From contig OY744469.1 of NCBI GenBank assembly GCA_963556145.1, forward strand, positions 5,366,767-5,430,766: a stretch of 64,000 nucleotides of DNA, written 5' to 3'. Both the position numbers and the translations under genes were made by a program. Source of the stretch: Hygrocybe punicea (Eukaryota; Basidiomycota; Agaricomycetes; Agaricales; Hygrophoraceae). The first letter of the stretch is position 1. Each line of letters opens with the position of its first letter. Shown piece after piece: positions 19,491-31,927 of the stretch. The notes under the pieces were generated by a model. That model searched no databases. It was not told where the DNA came from and saw nothing but the letters and a program-made list of their open reading frames with translations.

Positions 19491-19862
19491 TTGGCCCAAC
19501 CCTATGTATAGCATTCTCTGTAGTATTAAATTAATTCATTTGTTTTTATTCTAAAATCCGAGAAAACTAAGAATATAAGAGAAAACTAAGAACATATAAG
19601 AAGACATTAAGAATGTATAAGAAGAAATAAGACCAAGTAAGAAAAAGTAAGTGGAAGGACCTTCTTATTTCGTCTTATTTCGTCTTACCAAAATCTCGTC
19701 TTAATTCGTCTTAATCTGTCTTAACTCACCACTAAGACAAATTAAGAACTTAGTAAGACGAACTAAGATGACCCTTGTTTTACTGATGTGCAATTGATCC
19801 ACTTGTTACTGTTATCAATCTATATTATAAAGTAAGCATCGTGATAATCTGATCCACCATCA
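19491..19862. other. AT-rich TAAGAC/GTCTTA repeat field
   Basis: Dense short motifs (AAGAAATAAGAC, TCGTCTTA, TAAGACGAA) in both orientations end at CTTGTTTTACTGATG near 19790. See the inverted-end element entry. No gene. Confidence 0.5.
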
Positions 19863-21164
19863 ATGCCCCGTAGCACCAAATCCAAGGCTCGAGGATGGTG
19901 GAGAGAACAATTTCACGACCACCCTGGCCTCACCAAGAAAGAACCACTATGTTACATTTTTCAACTCCGCAACTCCGATTCCGACTCCGCTGCCCCACCA
20001 TGACGATTCCACTTTACCATACCTTCCTTTTTCGTTCCCTTTACCTTTTGTCTTCTTTTGGACATTGTTGTTTATTCTTGTTCTTGTTCTCTTTTCATCC
20101 TTTCTTCTAGAACAATCCAGACCGACCATGGACACATCCCCACGTTACCTTGCTGTACCCGAATAGTCTCCCTGCCGATGGACATCATTGCTATTGTCTT
20201 TTCCCTCGCCCTGACATATTGTTGACTTCATCCCACAACAAACCGATTTACAATGGCTGTACTCCCGACACAGCTAATTACCGTAATCATCATTGGCAGC
20301 ATTGCCATCACCTTCCTCATTGGTTTTTACCTTGTTATGATCTATCTTTGGCATCGGTACCGAAACCCTTCTGCCATCGATACTTCTGACTTCCACCTTG
20401 ACAATATCTCACCACGTAATTGACAATTGCCATACCTGGATATATGGTTTCCACTTTCGTATTCCATGCCTACCATTAACCTCCCTGATTATCCGACGAC
20501 ATTCCTCACCTGCACGCATGCCCTGAACAATCCCTGATCACAAGACATTTCACTGTTCTCTCTAATCCGACCATCGCCGAAGCACATTCTTTTGGACTTC
20601 AACCACAGACCATGCGACTTCCCAAACAGTGAACCAACCCCTATCGCATATTGTTCACACGACATCGCTTCATTGCAGTACCCGACATCTTATTCCCACA
20701 GCTTGTCACTCGTGCCATGACTCAAAACCTGGACCCACATTCATTTATCCTTTTCCATCTATAACCTTGATATCTCCCACACTCGTTTACACAACAAGAC
20801 CCTTTCTTGGACGAATACCAACATCAGGTGGACCGCATTGTTCCACAGACAGGACAAGACATTGCTCCTCGATACATCATCGACACAGACATCATCATCA
20901 GGTACAGCTTATGCTGTTCACATGTCTGACCTCGACTATCCCACCATCCTAGTTGGTTTTCCCTCCATACATTCCTTTGTTTTCCTTTATACCGACCTTG
21001 TCGCTATGTCCCCACTACCTCAAGACACTCTCATCACCAATCCTACACTGGACGATACCCATCTTCGACCCAACCGTGCAATGCACTTGCCAGACTGCGC
21101 ACTTGCCTGTTACAGCAAGTGTAGACCCCGAATAGGCAATTCTGCACATCACATGATCCGATGA
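19863..21164 (+). pseudogene. Unrecognised degenerate frame with hydrophobic segments
   Basis: One reading frame stays largely coding-like over 1.3 kb although broken by stops. It opens with MPRSTKSKARGWWREQFHDH. A hydrophobic run with MDIIAIVFSLALTYC follows at about 20175. The intact 56-residue stretch at 20253-20423 is one clear transmembrane segment (LITVIIIGSIAITFLIGFYL) followed by basic and polar residues. A further open stretch at 20838-21164 is in the same frame. Frame constancy over 1.3 kb is the only argument for a gene. I do not recognise the family, and I cannot say whether the breaks are introns or decay. It lies between the minisatellite-bearing block and a decayed hAT transposase. 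Confidence 0.3.
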
Positions 21165-21559
21165 CAAATCATCCGAGTCATCCGGACCCCCTCTATTCCT
21201 CAATGACACCCGGGCCTCCAGTTGGATCGCGAGAACATCGACATGAGGACGCCTCATGTCTGCCTCATGGTGAAAACATGGTGTAGTAGGACATGTTGTA
21301 GCTTCATGGTTGGATTCCCATTTACCTCCCCTCAAGTCCATTCACTATATCTACTGTCCTTGTTGTTGGTTCGGACTTTTTCTTCTTTCTTTCCCTTACG
21401 TTTAGTCTGGTTCTTGGGGCAGACTCATCTTGTTTTGGGTAACCCCCACGGCTCGCAATGACATTAGACCTCCCCCTTCTTAGCAGTGTTGTCTTAGCTG
21501 TAAGCAACAATGAAAGCTGCTGTGCTCCCCTCTGGAAGCCGATCCCCTGTTAAGTTGAT
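21165..21559. other. Spacer before hAT transposase, nothing recognised
   Basis: A pyrimidine-rich stretch (TTTTTCTTCTTTCTTTCCC at about 21380) and otherwise unremarkable sequence. Confidence 0.3.
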
Positions 21560-24549
21560 TGTTGCCGGAGCACGCTGCAGAAGCGATCCGTAACACACTA
21601 GCTTTTGTTGGTACTGGGGCGTCTGCTAAAGCAAAGGTCTACTGTATGAAGTGCTTTGATAAAGATATTACATTTTTTCAGTTAAAGGACCAGGAGGATG
21701 TCAACCTTGGCTGAAGACAGATTGTTTGAGAGACCATGCAGATTGAGAACGACAGTAAGAAATGTGTCGTCTGCTCAATTTGATGTCTCTACAAATTATC
21801 TTTTCTAGTATGGTCAACAGAATCAACAAGCGAGTCCCAAGGATGGCTTCAATCAGCCTCAATCACTCTGCTGAACCATCTACAACATTGCGCTGAGCAA
21901 GATAACACTGTCAAAGCAAGGGCAATAGCAGAATACCGTGAAGTTCCAAGCTCTCCACGAAGCCGCCGCCATGCCAATGTTGATCCCGGCCTGAGTCTCC
22001 CGTCGCTTCCAAGTGCTTTTCCTGGCCAACCAACAATTTCAGGCCCCTCTGTGGGTCCTGGAACACAATCCTGGGTGCTTGAACAGCACTCTAACGTGCT
22101 TCCACTGCCGCTTATGGCTGGTTTTCCTCCATCTCCTGCAATCTCATATCATTCTGAGTCACTCGTTGGGACAGACATTTCAGGAAATCTTATGCCATCA
22201 GACTCTGCTTCGTCTCACGGATTTTCACAAGCTCGGGCTCATCAATCTGCTAGTGGACATGGGAGACGTTTTCTGTCACAGCAGCCTAGCTGGGGAGACC
22301 TGGGCTTTGCATGGACTCCGGCAAAGCAGCAGAGTTTTGAAACACGTTTGATATGCTTGACTGTAGCTGCCAACCTGCCACTTGCATGGGTTGATAACCC
22401 TGAATGGCTCGGCATATGTGATGAGTTTCTGCCATCAGCAAAACCCCCCTCCCGTAAGACTCTCATGTGCCGCCTTCTTCCTGCTGTCGTTTCAAAGTTG
22501 CACATGGAGGCAAAAGCAACAACAAAATGGCGCAATTCCACTTTGCAAGCAGACGGATGGACTGGTGAGAACAGCCATCACCTTATCGCATTTATGATAA
22601 CTACCGATGGAAAAGTATGTTTCTTGTGCCTATTCTATTGGATTTTCTAAACTTAATTGCCAGGTTCATACTGTATGAGTTCACAATGCATCTGCCAAGC
22701 GCAAAACAGCCAAAAACTTAATGAAACACCTTGAGGAAGTCATGAATACTGTGCGAGAGGAATGGGGATCGCAGGTGTTAGGTATTGTAACAGATGCTTC
22801 AGGAGAGTCACGAAAGGCCTGACGACTCCTAGGTATCAAATATCCATGGTTGGTACTACTAGATTGCTATGCGCACCAGGTCTGTTGCCTCCAAGTCCCT
22901 TGAGCTCAATTATCACCCTAACTCTATTAACCTCAGATAAACCTTGTTGTCGGGGACTTTTTTAAATCTGAGGAACAATCATTGGGATACTTAGAGAGTG
23001 CAACAAATCTCATTGCCTGGCTTCAAAGTAAAACCATCTTACTCGCAGTACTCTGAAAGGCTCAAATCGATACAATCAGTGCTGCAAAGGCTGTCATTCA
23101 TGCTGTTCTCACACGGTGGACCTCCCACTTCATGGTGTTCAAATGTCTGCTTGAGTTGCAGCCTTCCTTGATGAGCATCATCTACGCTGATGAAGCCTGA
23201 GCCCCAGCTAATAAATTGATTGTAATCAGTGATGCAAAACAAAAAGGAAAGCACACGCAATGATTGACGTGATCAAGAACCCATTGTTCTGGCATGCAAT
23301 AGCACAGTTTGTTCCTTCTAAATCATCTATTTACTGGATTACCTGAATGACTGTTCAATAATAGCATCAAACGCAAGCTCGAACCACTTGCTCTTGCCGC
23401 CAACATCACACAAGCTTCATTTTGTCGCCTTGATCAAGTTTTGTTAACATTTGGCTTCCTTGTGATGCAGTACAAGGCATTTAAAGATCCCGAGGATGCT
23501 GTGGGTTGTGAAACTATCATTGGAAGCATCGAGCAATGCTGGGCAAAGGCTGACCAAGAGATATTCCTTGCGGCCGTCATTCTCAATCCCTTCTACCAAA
23601 CCTCCCCATTTTCTGCACTCCCTATCTCGAACAATGCTGGAATCCACACACTCTTACATCATCTATGGGTTCATTTTTATCACATTGAGCCACCTGCGGA
23701 ATTCCATTCACAAATTCCTGACTATCTCGGCAATGAGGGTTTTTTCCATCATCTGAAGCAGCAGTGCACGATTGCACAGGTTGCTGCTGATAGAAAGGTA
23801 CTTTTCCTCTTCTGTTGTCCCTTGCAAGGTCATTGTGCTAAATCAAATCACCAAGAACAATTCTGAACAAAAGCCCTGATCCTCTTACTGTATACCGCAA
23901 TTTTTCATTCCCAGGATGCCCTCCCCTGCCATTTATCCTCCTCGTTCAATGAATCCTTGCCATTTCTGCAAATTCTGTGTCATGTGAACGGCTGTTTAGC
24001 GTCTTCGGTGCTACCCTTACAAAGCTCCAAAACCGTCTTGGAGATGACAACCTCACAATGATAAGCAAACTCAAGATGCACATCCGGGATGGCCATCTGG
24101 AGAAACAAATGAGTAAGCATCTCAAACGAAGGTTTGCCACATGCACAGATGCTGCAGTAGTTCCTGAAAACGCAACACCACAAGAAACGGCACCCTCACT
24201 CTATCCCACCCACACCATGACCAGTGTAGAGTCAGCAGACTCAGATTCAGATGTTCAGGAGGTTGGAAGTGCACTATGCGACATAGTGAACCACTACACA
24301 CATTTGGTTGATGAAGATAACCTTGACAACGAGCCTGTCAGCACCCCACAAACAATTGGCAGGCCAATTTCAATTCAAGAGTTATTTGACTTTCGGCAAA
24401 CACATTGGGTGGATAGCTATGCAAAATCGGCACAGCGCAGTTTCGACAAGGAACTTGAGTTGTATGAACTGCTGGATCTTGATGCTGAGGGAGAGGAAGA
24501 CGTTGATGTTGATGTTGATGAGAGTACCGCTGACATTTTGATTGGTTGA
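21560..24549 (+). pseudogene. Decayed hAT transposase (BED finger to hAT dimerisation domain)
   Basis: Recognisable hAT transposase order. There is an N-terminal BED-like zinc finger remnant (KVYCMKCFDKDI, then WLQSASITLLNHLQHC), then the RNase H-like core opening with KWRNSTLQADGWTGENSHHL and IAFMITTDGK. TDASGESRKA and YPWLVVLDCYAHQ follow, joined by likely short introns at about 22615-22663 and 22879-22936 to INLVVGDFFK. RWTSHFMVFKCLLELQPSL and a helical insert lead to the C-terminal hATC dimerisation domain (ANSVSCERLFSVFGATLTKL, QNRLGDDNLTMISKLKMHIR). The frame has many stops, including TGA at 22676-22678 and 22820-22822 where the family has Arg. An acidic tail (EGEEDVDVDVDE) ends at 24549. 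Terminal inverted repeats were not identified. An inactive DNA transposon. Confidence 0.8.
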
Positions 24550-25270
24550 ATTTAGTGTATCATCATGTCTATATGCCTACATAAGTTTACAACCTGTATA
24601 GAATCATCAATGACTCTGCAATGCTACCTCAGCCAGTCTACAGCCAGCCATCCACATCATACGGTCACGGTCAAGTCATGTGATGACTGTCATGACCCTA
24701 TCGTGACATGTCACTGACATTGATGACATGTCAATGACCAGCACAACACTGTCTCAGCATGATGACTACTGCTACTACAATGACAACAATGGCAACAACA
24801 ACAATGATGGCAGTGATAACCACAACCACAAAGACACAATGACAAATGATGGCCATCACAACAAACGGCAATGCAGATGATGACAAATACTGATGCAGCA
24901 GCATGGCAATGGTAACAGCAGTGGCAAGGCGGCAGCAGTGGTAGCTGTAAGTAGTGGTGGCAGCAGCAGCAGCACGACAGCGGTAGCAAAATGTACTGTA
25001 CAGAATATGTACCCCATTTATCCATAATATGGAAAATAAATAAATATAAATGTAATATAAATTGAAACTAAAGGGCAGAGTGACCAGTCAACCAGTTGAA
25101 TCAGGGGTGGAGGCTCAGTCCCAGTGAGAATCCTGTTCAAAAAATTTAGAACGTGTAATTTAAAAAAAAATACAACTTAAACATTTTAATGGAAAACTGG
25201 ACTCTTGCTTGAAGTTTCTCCAGTACAATCATTTAAAAAACATTGCGATTGCGAATAAAAAACATTCAAT
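24550..25270. other. Intergenic: CATGAC cluster and CAA/CAG-type simple repeats
   Basis: 24640-24740 contains GTCATGAC and GACATGTCA motifs like those at 15380-15470. 24750-25000 is an imperfect trinucleotide stretch (ACAACAATGG, CAGCAGCA). 25020-25250 is AT-rich. No gene recognised. Confidence 0.4.
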
Positions 25271-26767
25271 TCAGTAATATACAGTCTGGTTGTTTTGTTC
25301 CCCTGCCTGTTCCAGTGCTCGTTCCGGTGCCCGGCCCCCTGCCCCACTATCCCCACTATCTATGCTGGATGTCCACACCTGGGTCGTCCCAACCACCACC
25401 TTTGCCACCACTACTGCCTTTGCCTTTGCCTCCTTGATCAAACTCTTGAGTTGCATGCTCTTGTCGACATAGCACTGCTGTTTGAAGTGATTCAGTTCAG
25501 ATATCCATGGATAAAACACAAGGCTACATACCTTTCTCATCATGTAATCAAGCCCTTGCCAGTTAGCCTTGAATTCAGTCTTGAGAACGGCATTCTTGGC
25601 ACAGTAGTTGATGGCAAACAGGTTCCTGTAGTGGAACTAGGTCAGCTTATGTTAAAAACAATGCCTGTACACTTACCTTGGTGTTGCAGCCTTCATAGGA
25701 ACATGCAAGAGATTCTTTTTGACAGTGACATTAGCTTTTCCTTTTCCTTTACTTGCCACAGCAGAGTTTGGAGCATCTTGATTGATTCCAGTATTGACTA
25801 TGACTTGGGTTGACACTGTGTAGATACAAGCCTTTCAGTGTAATATATTCTGACAGATTGATTACATTACTCACAAAGGATTGAGAACAGCAACTTGTGC
25901 ATAGCTAATTGGCTTCGGAAGCAGCTCTGGTAGAGGACATGGTAGGTAAAGGCAATGCACAAGTAACCCTGATGTGCCTTTAATTTCCTGTGCATCTGGT
26001 GCTGTTCAATTCTCAGACGTTGCAGGTGGATCTTCTAATGGATTATCAGATGATACAGGAGGGGTTTTTGACGTGGGTGACGACTTGTCTGAAGGCTCTG
26101 AGGTACCTCTCAGCAGTTAATTTGGTTTGAAAAATTAATAACTCACGTGTACCATTAGTTTCCTGCCCATCTGGCAGTCGGATTCTTGGAAAACATGGAT
26201 GCATCGGATTTTGGAGCAGGTTCTTTAGAAGATGTACTGGCACCTTGCACAAGGATATTGTCAAGACTGGGAGCTTTATTAGCTTCTTCCAACAATTGTG
26301 GAACTTTGAGTTTTTTCTTCTTTTTGACTGGTGCCAGAAGACCTGCTGACGAGGGTTTCTGCAGTAGATGCATATATTTGTTGCTCTCCTCTATAGTTTT
26401 CACATCACTGATGTCTCCTTCATTCTCACTCTTTGTATTCCCTTTGCCCAAGACATGCTTGCGATACTACCCAGAATAGTTTACCGTGGTGATTTGTTCG
26501 AGTTTCCAGTTATCTTTGCACAAGCACAGCTGGTCTTGAAAGATGAGGTACCTTTTCCCCAGGTCACTGGCACTATCCCCTTGCAATGGGATTCACACCA
26601 TATCTCTCGCATTGGTTAGTTATACCAGAGGTGTGAAAGCCATCTACCAGGGTACCATCCTCATCCTCAATGAAACTGAACTTGACATTAATGCCTGTGG
26701 CAATTCATGACTTGCCCCACAGTCCAACATTGTTGTTGACCTCCATGATAGTTGTAGTCCTCGAGTT
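25271..26767 (-). pseudogene. Degenerate minus-strand repeat ORF, downstream part
   Basis: Minus-strand fragments that look coding but are out of frame with one another. Near the junction are KFSFIEDEDGTLVDGFHTSG and TNAREIWCESHCKGIVPVTW. A Lys-rich stretch VKKKKKLKVPQLLEEANKAP follows, and lower down PKPISYAQVAVLNPL and FAINYCAKNAVLKTEFKANW. The upstream end continues beyond a large insertion at 34866-35547 (YPNIKYWQRQDWN). The pattern resembles uncharacterised repeat-encoded proteins I associate with agaricomycete genomes, but I cannot name a domain. It may be an accessory frame of the Plavaka element upstream. Several stops show decay. Confidence 0.35.
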
Positions 26768-27083
26768 TAGTGTACCGGGAATTAGGACTGAGCCTCAAAT
26801 TCACCAGCAAATCCCCCTCATAATTGCCAACAGTCACATTCACCTTCAGTGAATTTGGGCAAATTTGCCTACACACAGGAAAGTCAATTGCTGCTGCATG
26901 GATACAAGATTTTGGTTGATATAATGTAATATAGTGTTATAAAACTACCACTGTTCCCATTCCGATGCTTGTGGTGTGACTGCAACACCAACGCTACATG
27001 GCAGTGGTGGCAGCAACCTACTCTTCTGTTGAGGGGCTGAGGGTTTATCAGAGAGAATATTGAGGAGAATGGGAGACTCGACA

Positions 27084-29940
27084 TCAATCTCCATCGCTAT
27101 GTTGAAACCTGCACTGTTTATCCCTGTTAAGTCTGGGGGGGGGTTGGTCTAAAATGTCATATCCATCTGAACGTGGGCTTTCGCTTAAGTCTGGGGCTGT
27201 TGGTGGGGTACTAGCTGGATGTGGTGAAGGTATGTTGGCATTGTCCATTGGCTCACACATGATTGTGATGGACATGTCACGCCATTTCACTGTTGGCGCT
27301 GGCTTTGGTGCAGCAAGCTACGGCGCTGGAGTTCAGTTGATATTGCTTAAAAGTAAGCTTTTCATACCTCAGGATTGTGCCAGTGCCAGCTTCGAATCTT
27401 GATGTGATCAGCCAGTGTTGACAAGTGTTGACGGCTGCACTTTGTGCTGTTCAACCAGGTGATAATGGACATTGCCTGTCCATCTGCCACCGACACCACC
27501 GCCACCGAATATATTTTAATGGCAAGCGCCTTGAAAAGTTACAAATGTGAGATGTGGAACAATATAAATGAGGCTCACATACCCCAAGAACCATGCCAAA
27601 TGGTTTCTTCTGTACGGCAATCCACCATTGATGCACAGTCTCACCAGGGCGGAATTGTCGATCAAATGGATCATCGCCATCTACAAAACCTTTGAGCTCT
27701 GATTTCAGACTAGCGAGAGCTTGAGCAGGGTTAGATGTGCTAATTGTGGGTTTCATTCTTGCATGATCTCTTTGGAATTCTTCTTCATTAGGTCGCCATC
27801 ATATGCATCACCAAACTCATTCCTCAGCATCTTTTGAAGACAAAGACCCACACGGTGTAGGATGTGGTCTGGAGTCCTTGTTTTTACTGACTGCTGACCA
27901 TTAAATCTTGATATGGTGATTGGTGGGATGGCCAATGGGTTGATGTTCCCTCCACAAAAGATCGGAGCACCCCGGTAATAGAGAAAAATCAAGTTCACTT
28001 TCAACAATGTAATTAGGAAGTAATAGTCATATGAGGATCCAGAAAGAAGGCAGCTACATATATATCAGTTGGTGCATGGTTGATCATACCATCAAAGCGG
28101 CGGTTGGTTATGGCTCGGATTTGCTCTTTAACAGCATTGGGGAGTAAGCCTGGACAAATGGACCAATGATTTCAAGCAGCTTGGTGAGATCAAGTTCGAG
28201 TTGTAATATCTGCATTGCATCGTCCAATCCCTGAATTATTTTGCTTAGAACCTACTATGATAGAATGGATTGTTGTCATACCGCGATGTGGATCTGAAGC
28301 TCATCGTTACCCTCATTGCTGGCAGTCCTCGCAATACTGACTCTCTGGACCAATAGATTGTCCCAAAATGTGTCTCACTAATAGTTTCCAAGCCACAACG
28401 AATGCCCATCTTGGCTCGCTGATGATCAAAGCACTCCATTGTGTATGTAGACTTGTTCATAAATGCAATAATCCCTCGTAAAACACCAACAACCTGTCTC
28501 AGGTCAGCAGCCACAAACAAGTGATCTCACAGGCAAAAGAATGTACTGGCTTGAAGTAATACAACACACAGATCTCCATTAATGTTAGACTCAACTCATG
28601 GCAAGCATATTGCAGGTTAAGGATATGAGTGTTTTGCAGAGATGTAAGTTGACAGCCTTTTGACATATTCCCTGTATTGTCAGAGCATGCAGCGGAGAAT
28701 CTGTATGGCCCTATTTCGATGATGAACTACAAACATTTAGCTTCAGAACATCTTATATCAAACTGTCATAACGCAGTCCATTCAACAACTCTGCAATATA
28801 CTTTCCCGTGTGGCTCAGCCATGATGCATCATCCAGGGCTAGACAGAATGTTCGATGTTCTGCAGTTGTCACATGAACCGAGTAAAGTCCATTCGAGCTA
28901 TGAAGTTTCCCTCCATCAAATGTGATGGTCAGGTCTCGACAGGTGCGCAAATATCTGATGGTTGCTTGGTGAATGTTGGCTGCTTTATTCAGTATGAGCT
29001 TGTCAGACAGGGTGGTTTCTTAGGGGGGATTGTAGTTGCAATTCAATGTGGAGACGAACGTCTTGAATTCATGTGAGTTGACAACAACAGGAGGGATGCC
29101 GTTGTAGTAGGGACTAGGGTCCCTACTGGGTGCCTCAGTGGTCTCGGGTGGTGTGACAAGCTGAAGTCTCATATCCTATCTAAGACATCATGTAATCCTA
29201 CGGAACAATCACGTGATCTACTAGTAGTAGTGGACACTATCCACTACTACACGGTTGCATGCGATGAACAAGAAAAGGGCATGGTCGCCTGCTTTCTGGA
29301 TGTTTTTTCAACCTTCCCGAACAAAGTCTTGCATTGAACTGGTTTGTTTTGGTTGGGAAGTTTGTGCATCTGAGTCTACCCTCTTTCTTTTCCCTGATGC
29401 TATTCCCACAACTGTCTCCACATTGTTCCCATCACCTTCACCAACACTAAGATAGGCTTTCAGTCCTACTGCTTTGTCTGCCATCAGCTCGATGACCTCA
29501 TGTCGCAGGTTTGCTGGTATGTAATTGCAGTTCTTTGAATGCTTTAAAACCCACTGCCAATCTCATGGCTGTTTCCAGGTAACCTTGCAATTGGTACTTG
29601 CAATGCACCGATATCGTTTGGTCACCGTTTGGCTATAACCCTTCTGCTCCCGCTCCTTGGCTGTCACTCAATATGGTCATGAGATCTTGAGCAACAATGG
29701 ATGTTTTTTTGCACCGCCTCACCTGCTGTCATCTTATTCCTCGGTTGTTGGGTAGTCGGAATCATGAAAATTCTGTACAATTTTGGTATTCGGTCTTTTC
29801 TGCTTGCTTTTTCCCTTCCCTTTTTTAGATTTTAATTGTTCCAGGGAAGGTTCATTTCTGGGAACGACTTCAGAGGTGGAATTGGAGGGCTTATCTACAG
29901 GTTCACTTGGTTTTGGAAGATCAGATGCTGGCACTGGCAC
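27084..29940 (-). pseudogene. hAT-like transposase (DUF659 type), middle and C-terminal part
   Basis: Minus-strand reading from 29958. A Lys/Ser-rich linker (EQLKSKKGKGKSKQKRPNTK) is followed by the DUF659-like block of fungal hAT transposases (TITFDGGKLHSSNGLYSVHV, TFCLALDDASWLSHTGKYIA). RGIIAFMNKSTYTMECFDHQ, RCGLETISETHFGTIYWSRE and SVLRGLPAMRV come next. Later come FCGGNINPLAIPPITIS and a Pro-rich tail (DMSITIMCEPMDNANIPSPH). Stops and frame changes are frequent, so the gene is inactive. The family name is given from pattern memory, without a profile search. Confidence 0.55.
29224..29250. repeat. Short perfect hairpin (11-bp arms, 5-bp loop)
   Basis: GTAGTAGTGGA at 29224-29234 and TCCACTACTAC at 29240-29250 around CACTA. 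It sits within the decayed hAT element; function unknown. Confidence 0.6.
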
Positions 29941-30105
29941 CTGCACAAGACACATCATGCTGTGACTTATCCCATGTCCGACCAGGCAACTAAGGTTGAC
30001 AATGTTATGTTTGAGACGGGCCAGCCGATCTGGGCCGAAAAAAGCTTATTGTTAGGTACTTGACGGCGCAACTCAGGAATGTCATAGTTATGGTGTTAGA
30101 TGGGT

Positions 30106-30420
30106 GGGCCGAGGTTTGAGCCAGAATATTGTTACCCATGTGAGACCGTTGGGCCAATGTTCTTTGGGGGCATTGTTAACCATGTCAGACCGTTGGGCTG
30201 ATGTTCTTCGGGGGAATTGTTACCCATCTCAGACCGTTGGGCCGAGGTTCTATGGGGGTATTGTGACCCATCTCAGACTGTTGGGCCGAAGTTCGGTGGG
30301 GGTATTGTTACCCGTCTCAGACTGTTGGGCCGATGTTCTTGGGGGGTATTGTGACCCGTCTCAGACCATTGGGCCGAGGTTCTATGGGGGTATTGTTACT
30401 CATGTAATCCACTCCAGCCA
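30106..30420. repeat. 44-bp minisatellite, left arm of foldback
   Basis: CAGACCGTTGGGCC-type units recur at 30144, 30188, 30232, 30276, 30320 and 30364, exactly 44 bp apart, with GGGGGTATTGTTACCC between them. The mirror copy is at 33760-34050 in the other arm. Confidence 0.9.
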
Positions 30421-30428
30421 ATGCAATA

Positions 30429-30860
30429 TCATTGATACCCTTCATTGCAGTTGGCATTGGCATCAGTGTTTGCATTGGCATTGGTGTTTGCATCAGCATC
30501 GGTGTTCACTGCAGCATCGGCATTTGCATTGGCTTTGGTGTTCCCATTGGCTTTGGTGGTCACATCGGCTTCGGTGCTCAAATCGGCTTCGGTGTTCACA
30601 TCGGTGTTTGCATCGGCATCAGTGTTCACTGCAGCATCGGCATTGGTGTTCACTGCAGCATCAGCATTTCCATCGGCATCGGTGTTTGCATCAGCATCGG
30701 TGTTTGCATCAGCGACGGTGTTCACTGCAGCATCAGCATTTGCATCGGTGTCAGTGTTCCCATCGGCATCAGTATTCACATCGGCATCGGTGTTCACATT
30801 GGCATTGGCATTTCCATTAGCATCAGTGTTCACATCAGCATCAGTGTCAGCGTGTGGTTC
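30429..30860 (-). repeat. 18-bp repeat (Asn-Thr-Asp-Ala hexapeptide frame), left arm
   Basis: Hexanucleotide-based 18-bp units that on the minus strand read NTDADA repeats (134-residue open frame). The other frames are open too, because the units contain no stop codon, so translation is unproven. Confidence 0.8.
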
Positions 30861-31275
30861 AACTGAAGAGCTAATGCCGATGTTGATGCCGAAGTTTTTG
30901 TGGCATTTGTTTCTAACATGTAAAATACCGCCGAAATGCTCATGGAACTGTTGCTAGACATGGAATACATCGTCTACTAACTATCTCTCAGCCAATGTAA
31001 GCCGGCCGGACCCATGGTTCAACTGCAAAACCAACATGGAGGTTGATGCCGATTTTTTTTGGCATTTGTTTGCAACATGTAAAATACCGCCGGAATCATC
31101 ACGGAACTGTTGCTGGACACAGAATACATTGTCTACTAACTATCTCTCAGCCAATGTAAGCCGGCCGGACTCATGGTTCAACTGCAAAACCAACATGGAG
31201 GTTGATGCCGATTTCTTTTGGCATTTGTTTGCAACATGTAAAATACCACCTGAATGCTCATGTAACTGTTGATAT
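30858..31275. repeat. 159/160-bp tandem repeat, three copies in left arm
   Basis: Units start TTCAACTG at 30858, 31018 and 31176; each holds TTGGCATTTGTTTGCAACAT and CCGCC..AAT..CACGGAACTG. The last copy is partial. The right arm (33000-33260) has only two. Confidence 0.85.
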
Positions 31276-31637
31276 TGGCATTGAGATCAACTGAAACAGT
31301 GTTTTACATATTTTTAACAGGAACATTGGGATCAATGTGAACCTTCATGTTGATCTCGGCATTGACTTCAGCTTTGACCTCAGCATTGACATCGGCGTTG
31401 ACATCGGTGTTGACATCGGTGCTGACCTTGGCATTGACCTTGGCATTGAACTCAATGTTTTCTCAGCCTACATATCCAATAAATCACTAAAGTCATGAAG
31501 TTTGTACATCTGATTCCAATCCAAATTCCAGATCTGCTCCATTTGAGCACCACTGGAACCAGTTCCAGTTCCAGAAAGCCACACGCTTACTCCAGAACCT
31601 GTTCCTCCTTCACTTCTCACTGAAATGACAGAATTGA

Positions 31638-31927
31638 GCATTTAAAATTGAACAAGTCATCATAGCGACAGAGCAATTTGTATTGCACTCGTATTTGAGT
31701 ACACTAAGTACCAGTACAATATCACCAAATCGCAAAATGTTGATACATACCATTAACTATGGTACTTCCCCAGAACTCACAAACCCCCTACCCTCAACAG
31801 ACACATTGGTAGGTCCTGTATTACCTGGTATTGAGACATAAGAGCATTTGAATCACTGCAAATCATAAGACAAGCAAAAAAGGTATAGAATTTATTGACG
31901 TGGTAACCAGGAAGATTAAAAATAATA
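31638..31927. repeat. Sequence left of the gap, duplicated right of the gap
   Basis: Nearly identical to 32128-32419, same orientation, differing by two single-base indels (ACTGCAAAT / ACTGGCAAAT and GACGTGG / GACCGTGG). See the assembly-gap entry. Confidence 0.9.

Larger units (their letters stand above)
15514..19790. mobile_element. Possible transposon with inverted CATCAGTAAAACA ends
   Basis: The left end reads CATCAGTAAAACAGGG. The right end, reverse-complemented, reads CATCAGTAAAACAAGGG. Inside each end lies a field of GTCTTA/TAAGAC motifs (15530-15620; 19560-19760), as in the subterminal repeats of DNA transposons. Between them lie the purine tract and the minisatellite and no recognisable transposase. 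I found no convincing target duplication, so this is tentative. Confidence 0.35.

Noticed and set aside
15514..19790. Helitron interpretation
   Set aside because: No TC start, CTRR end or Rep/helicase coding seen; the inverted ends argue for a DNA transposon with TIRs instead.
30432..30957. Ile/Gly- and Ala/Ser-rich frames in the left palindrome arm
   Set aside because: They are the other two frames of the same stop-free 18-bp repeat; there is no reason to prefer them.
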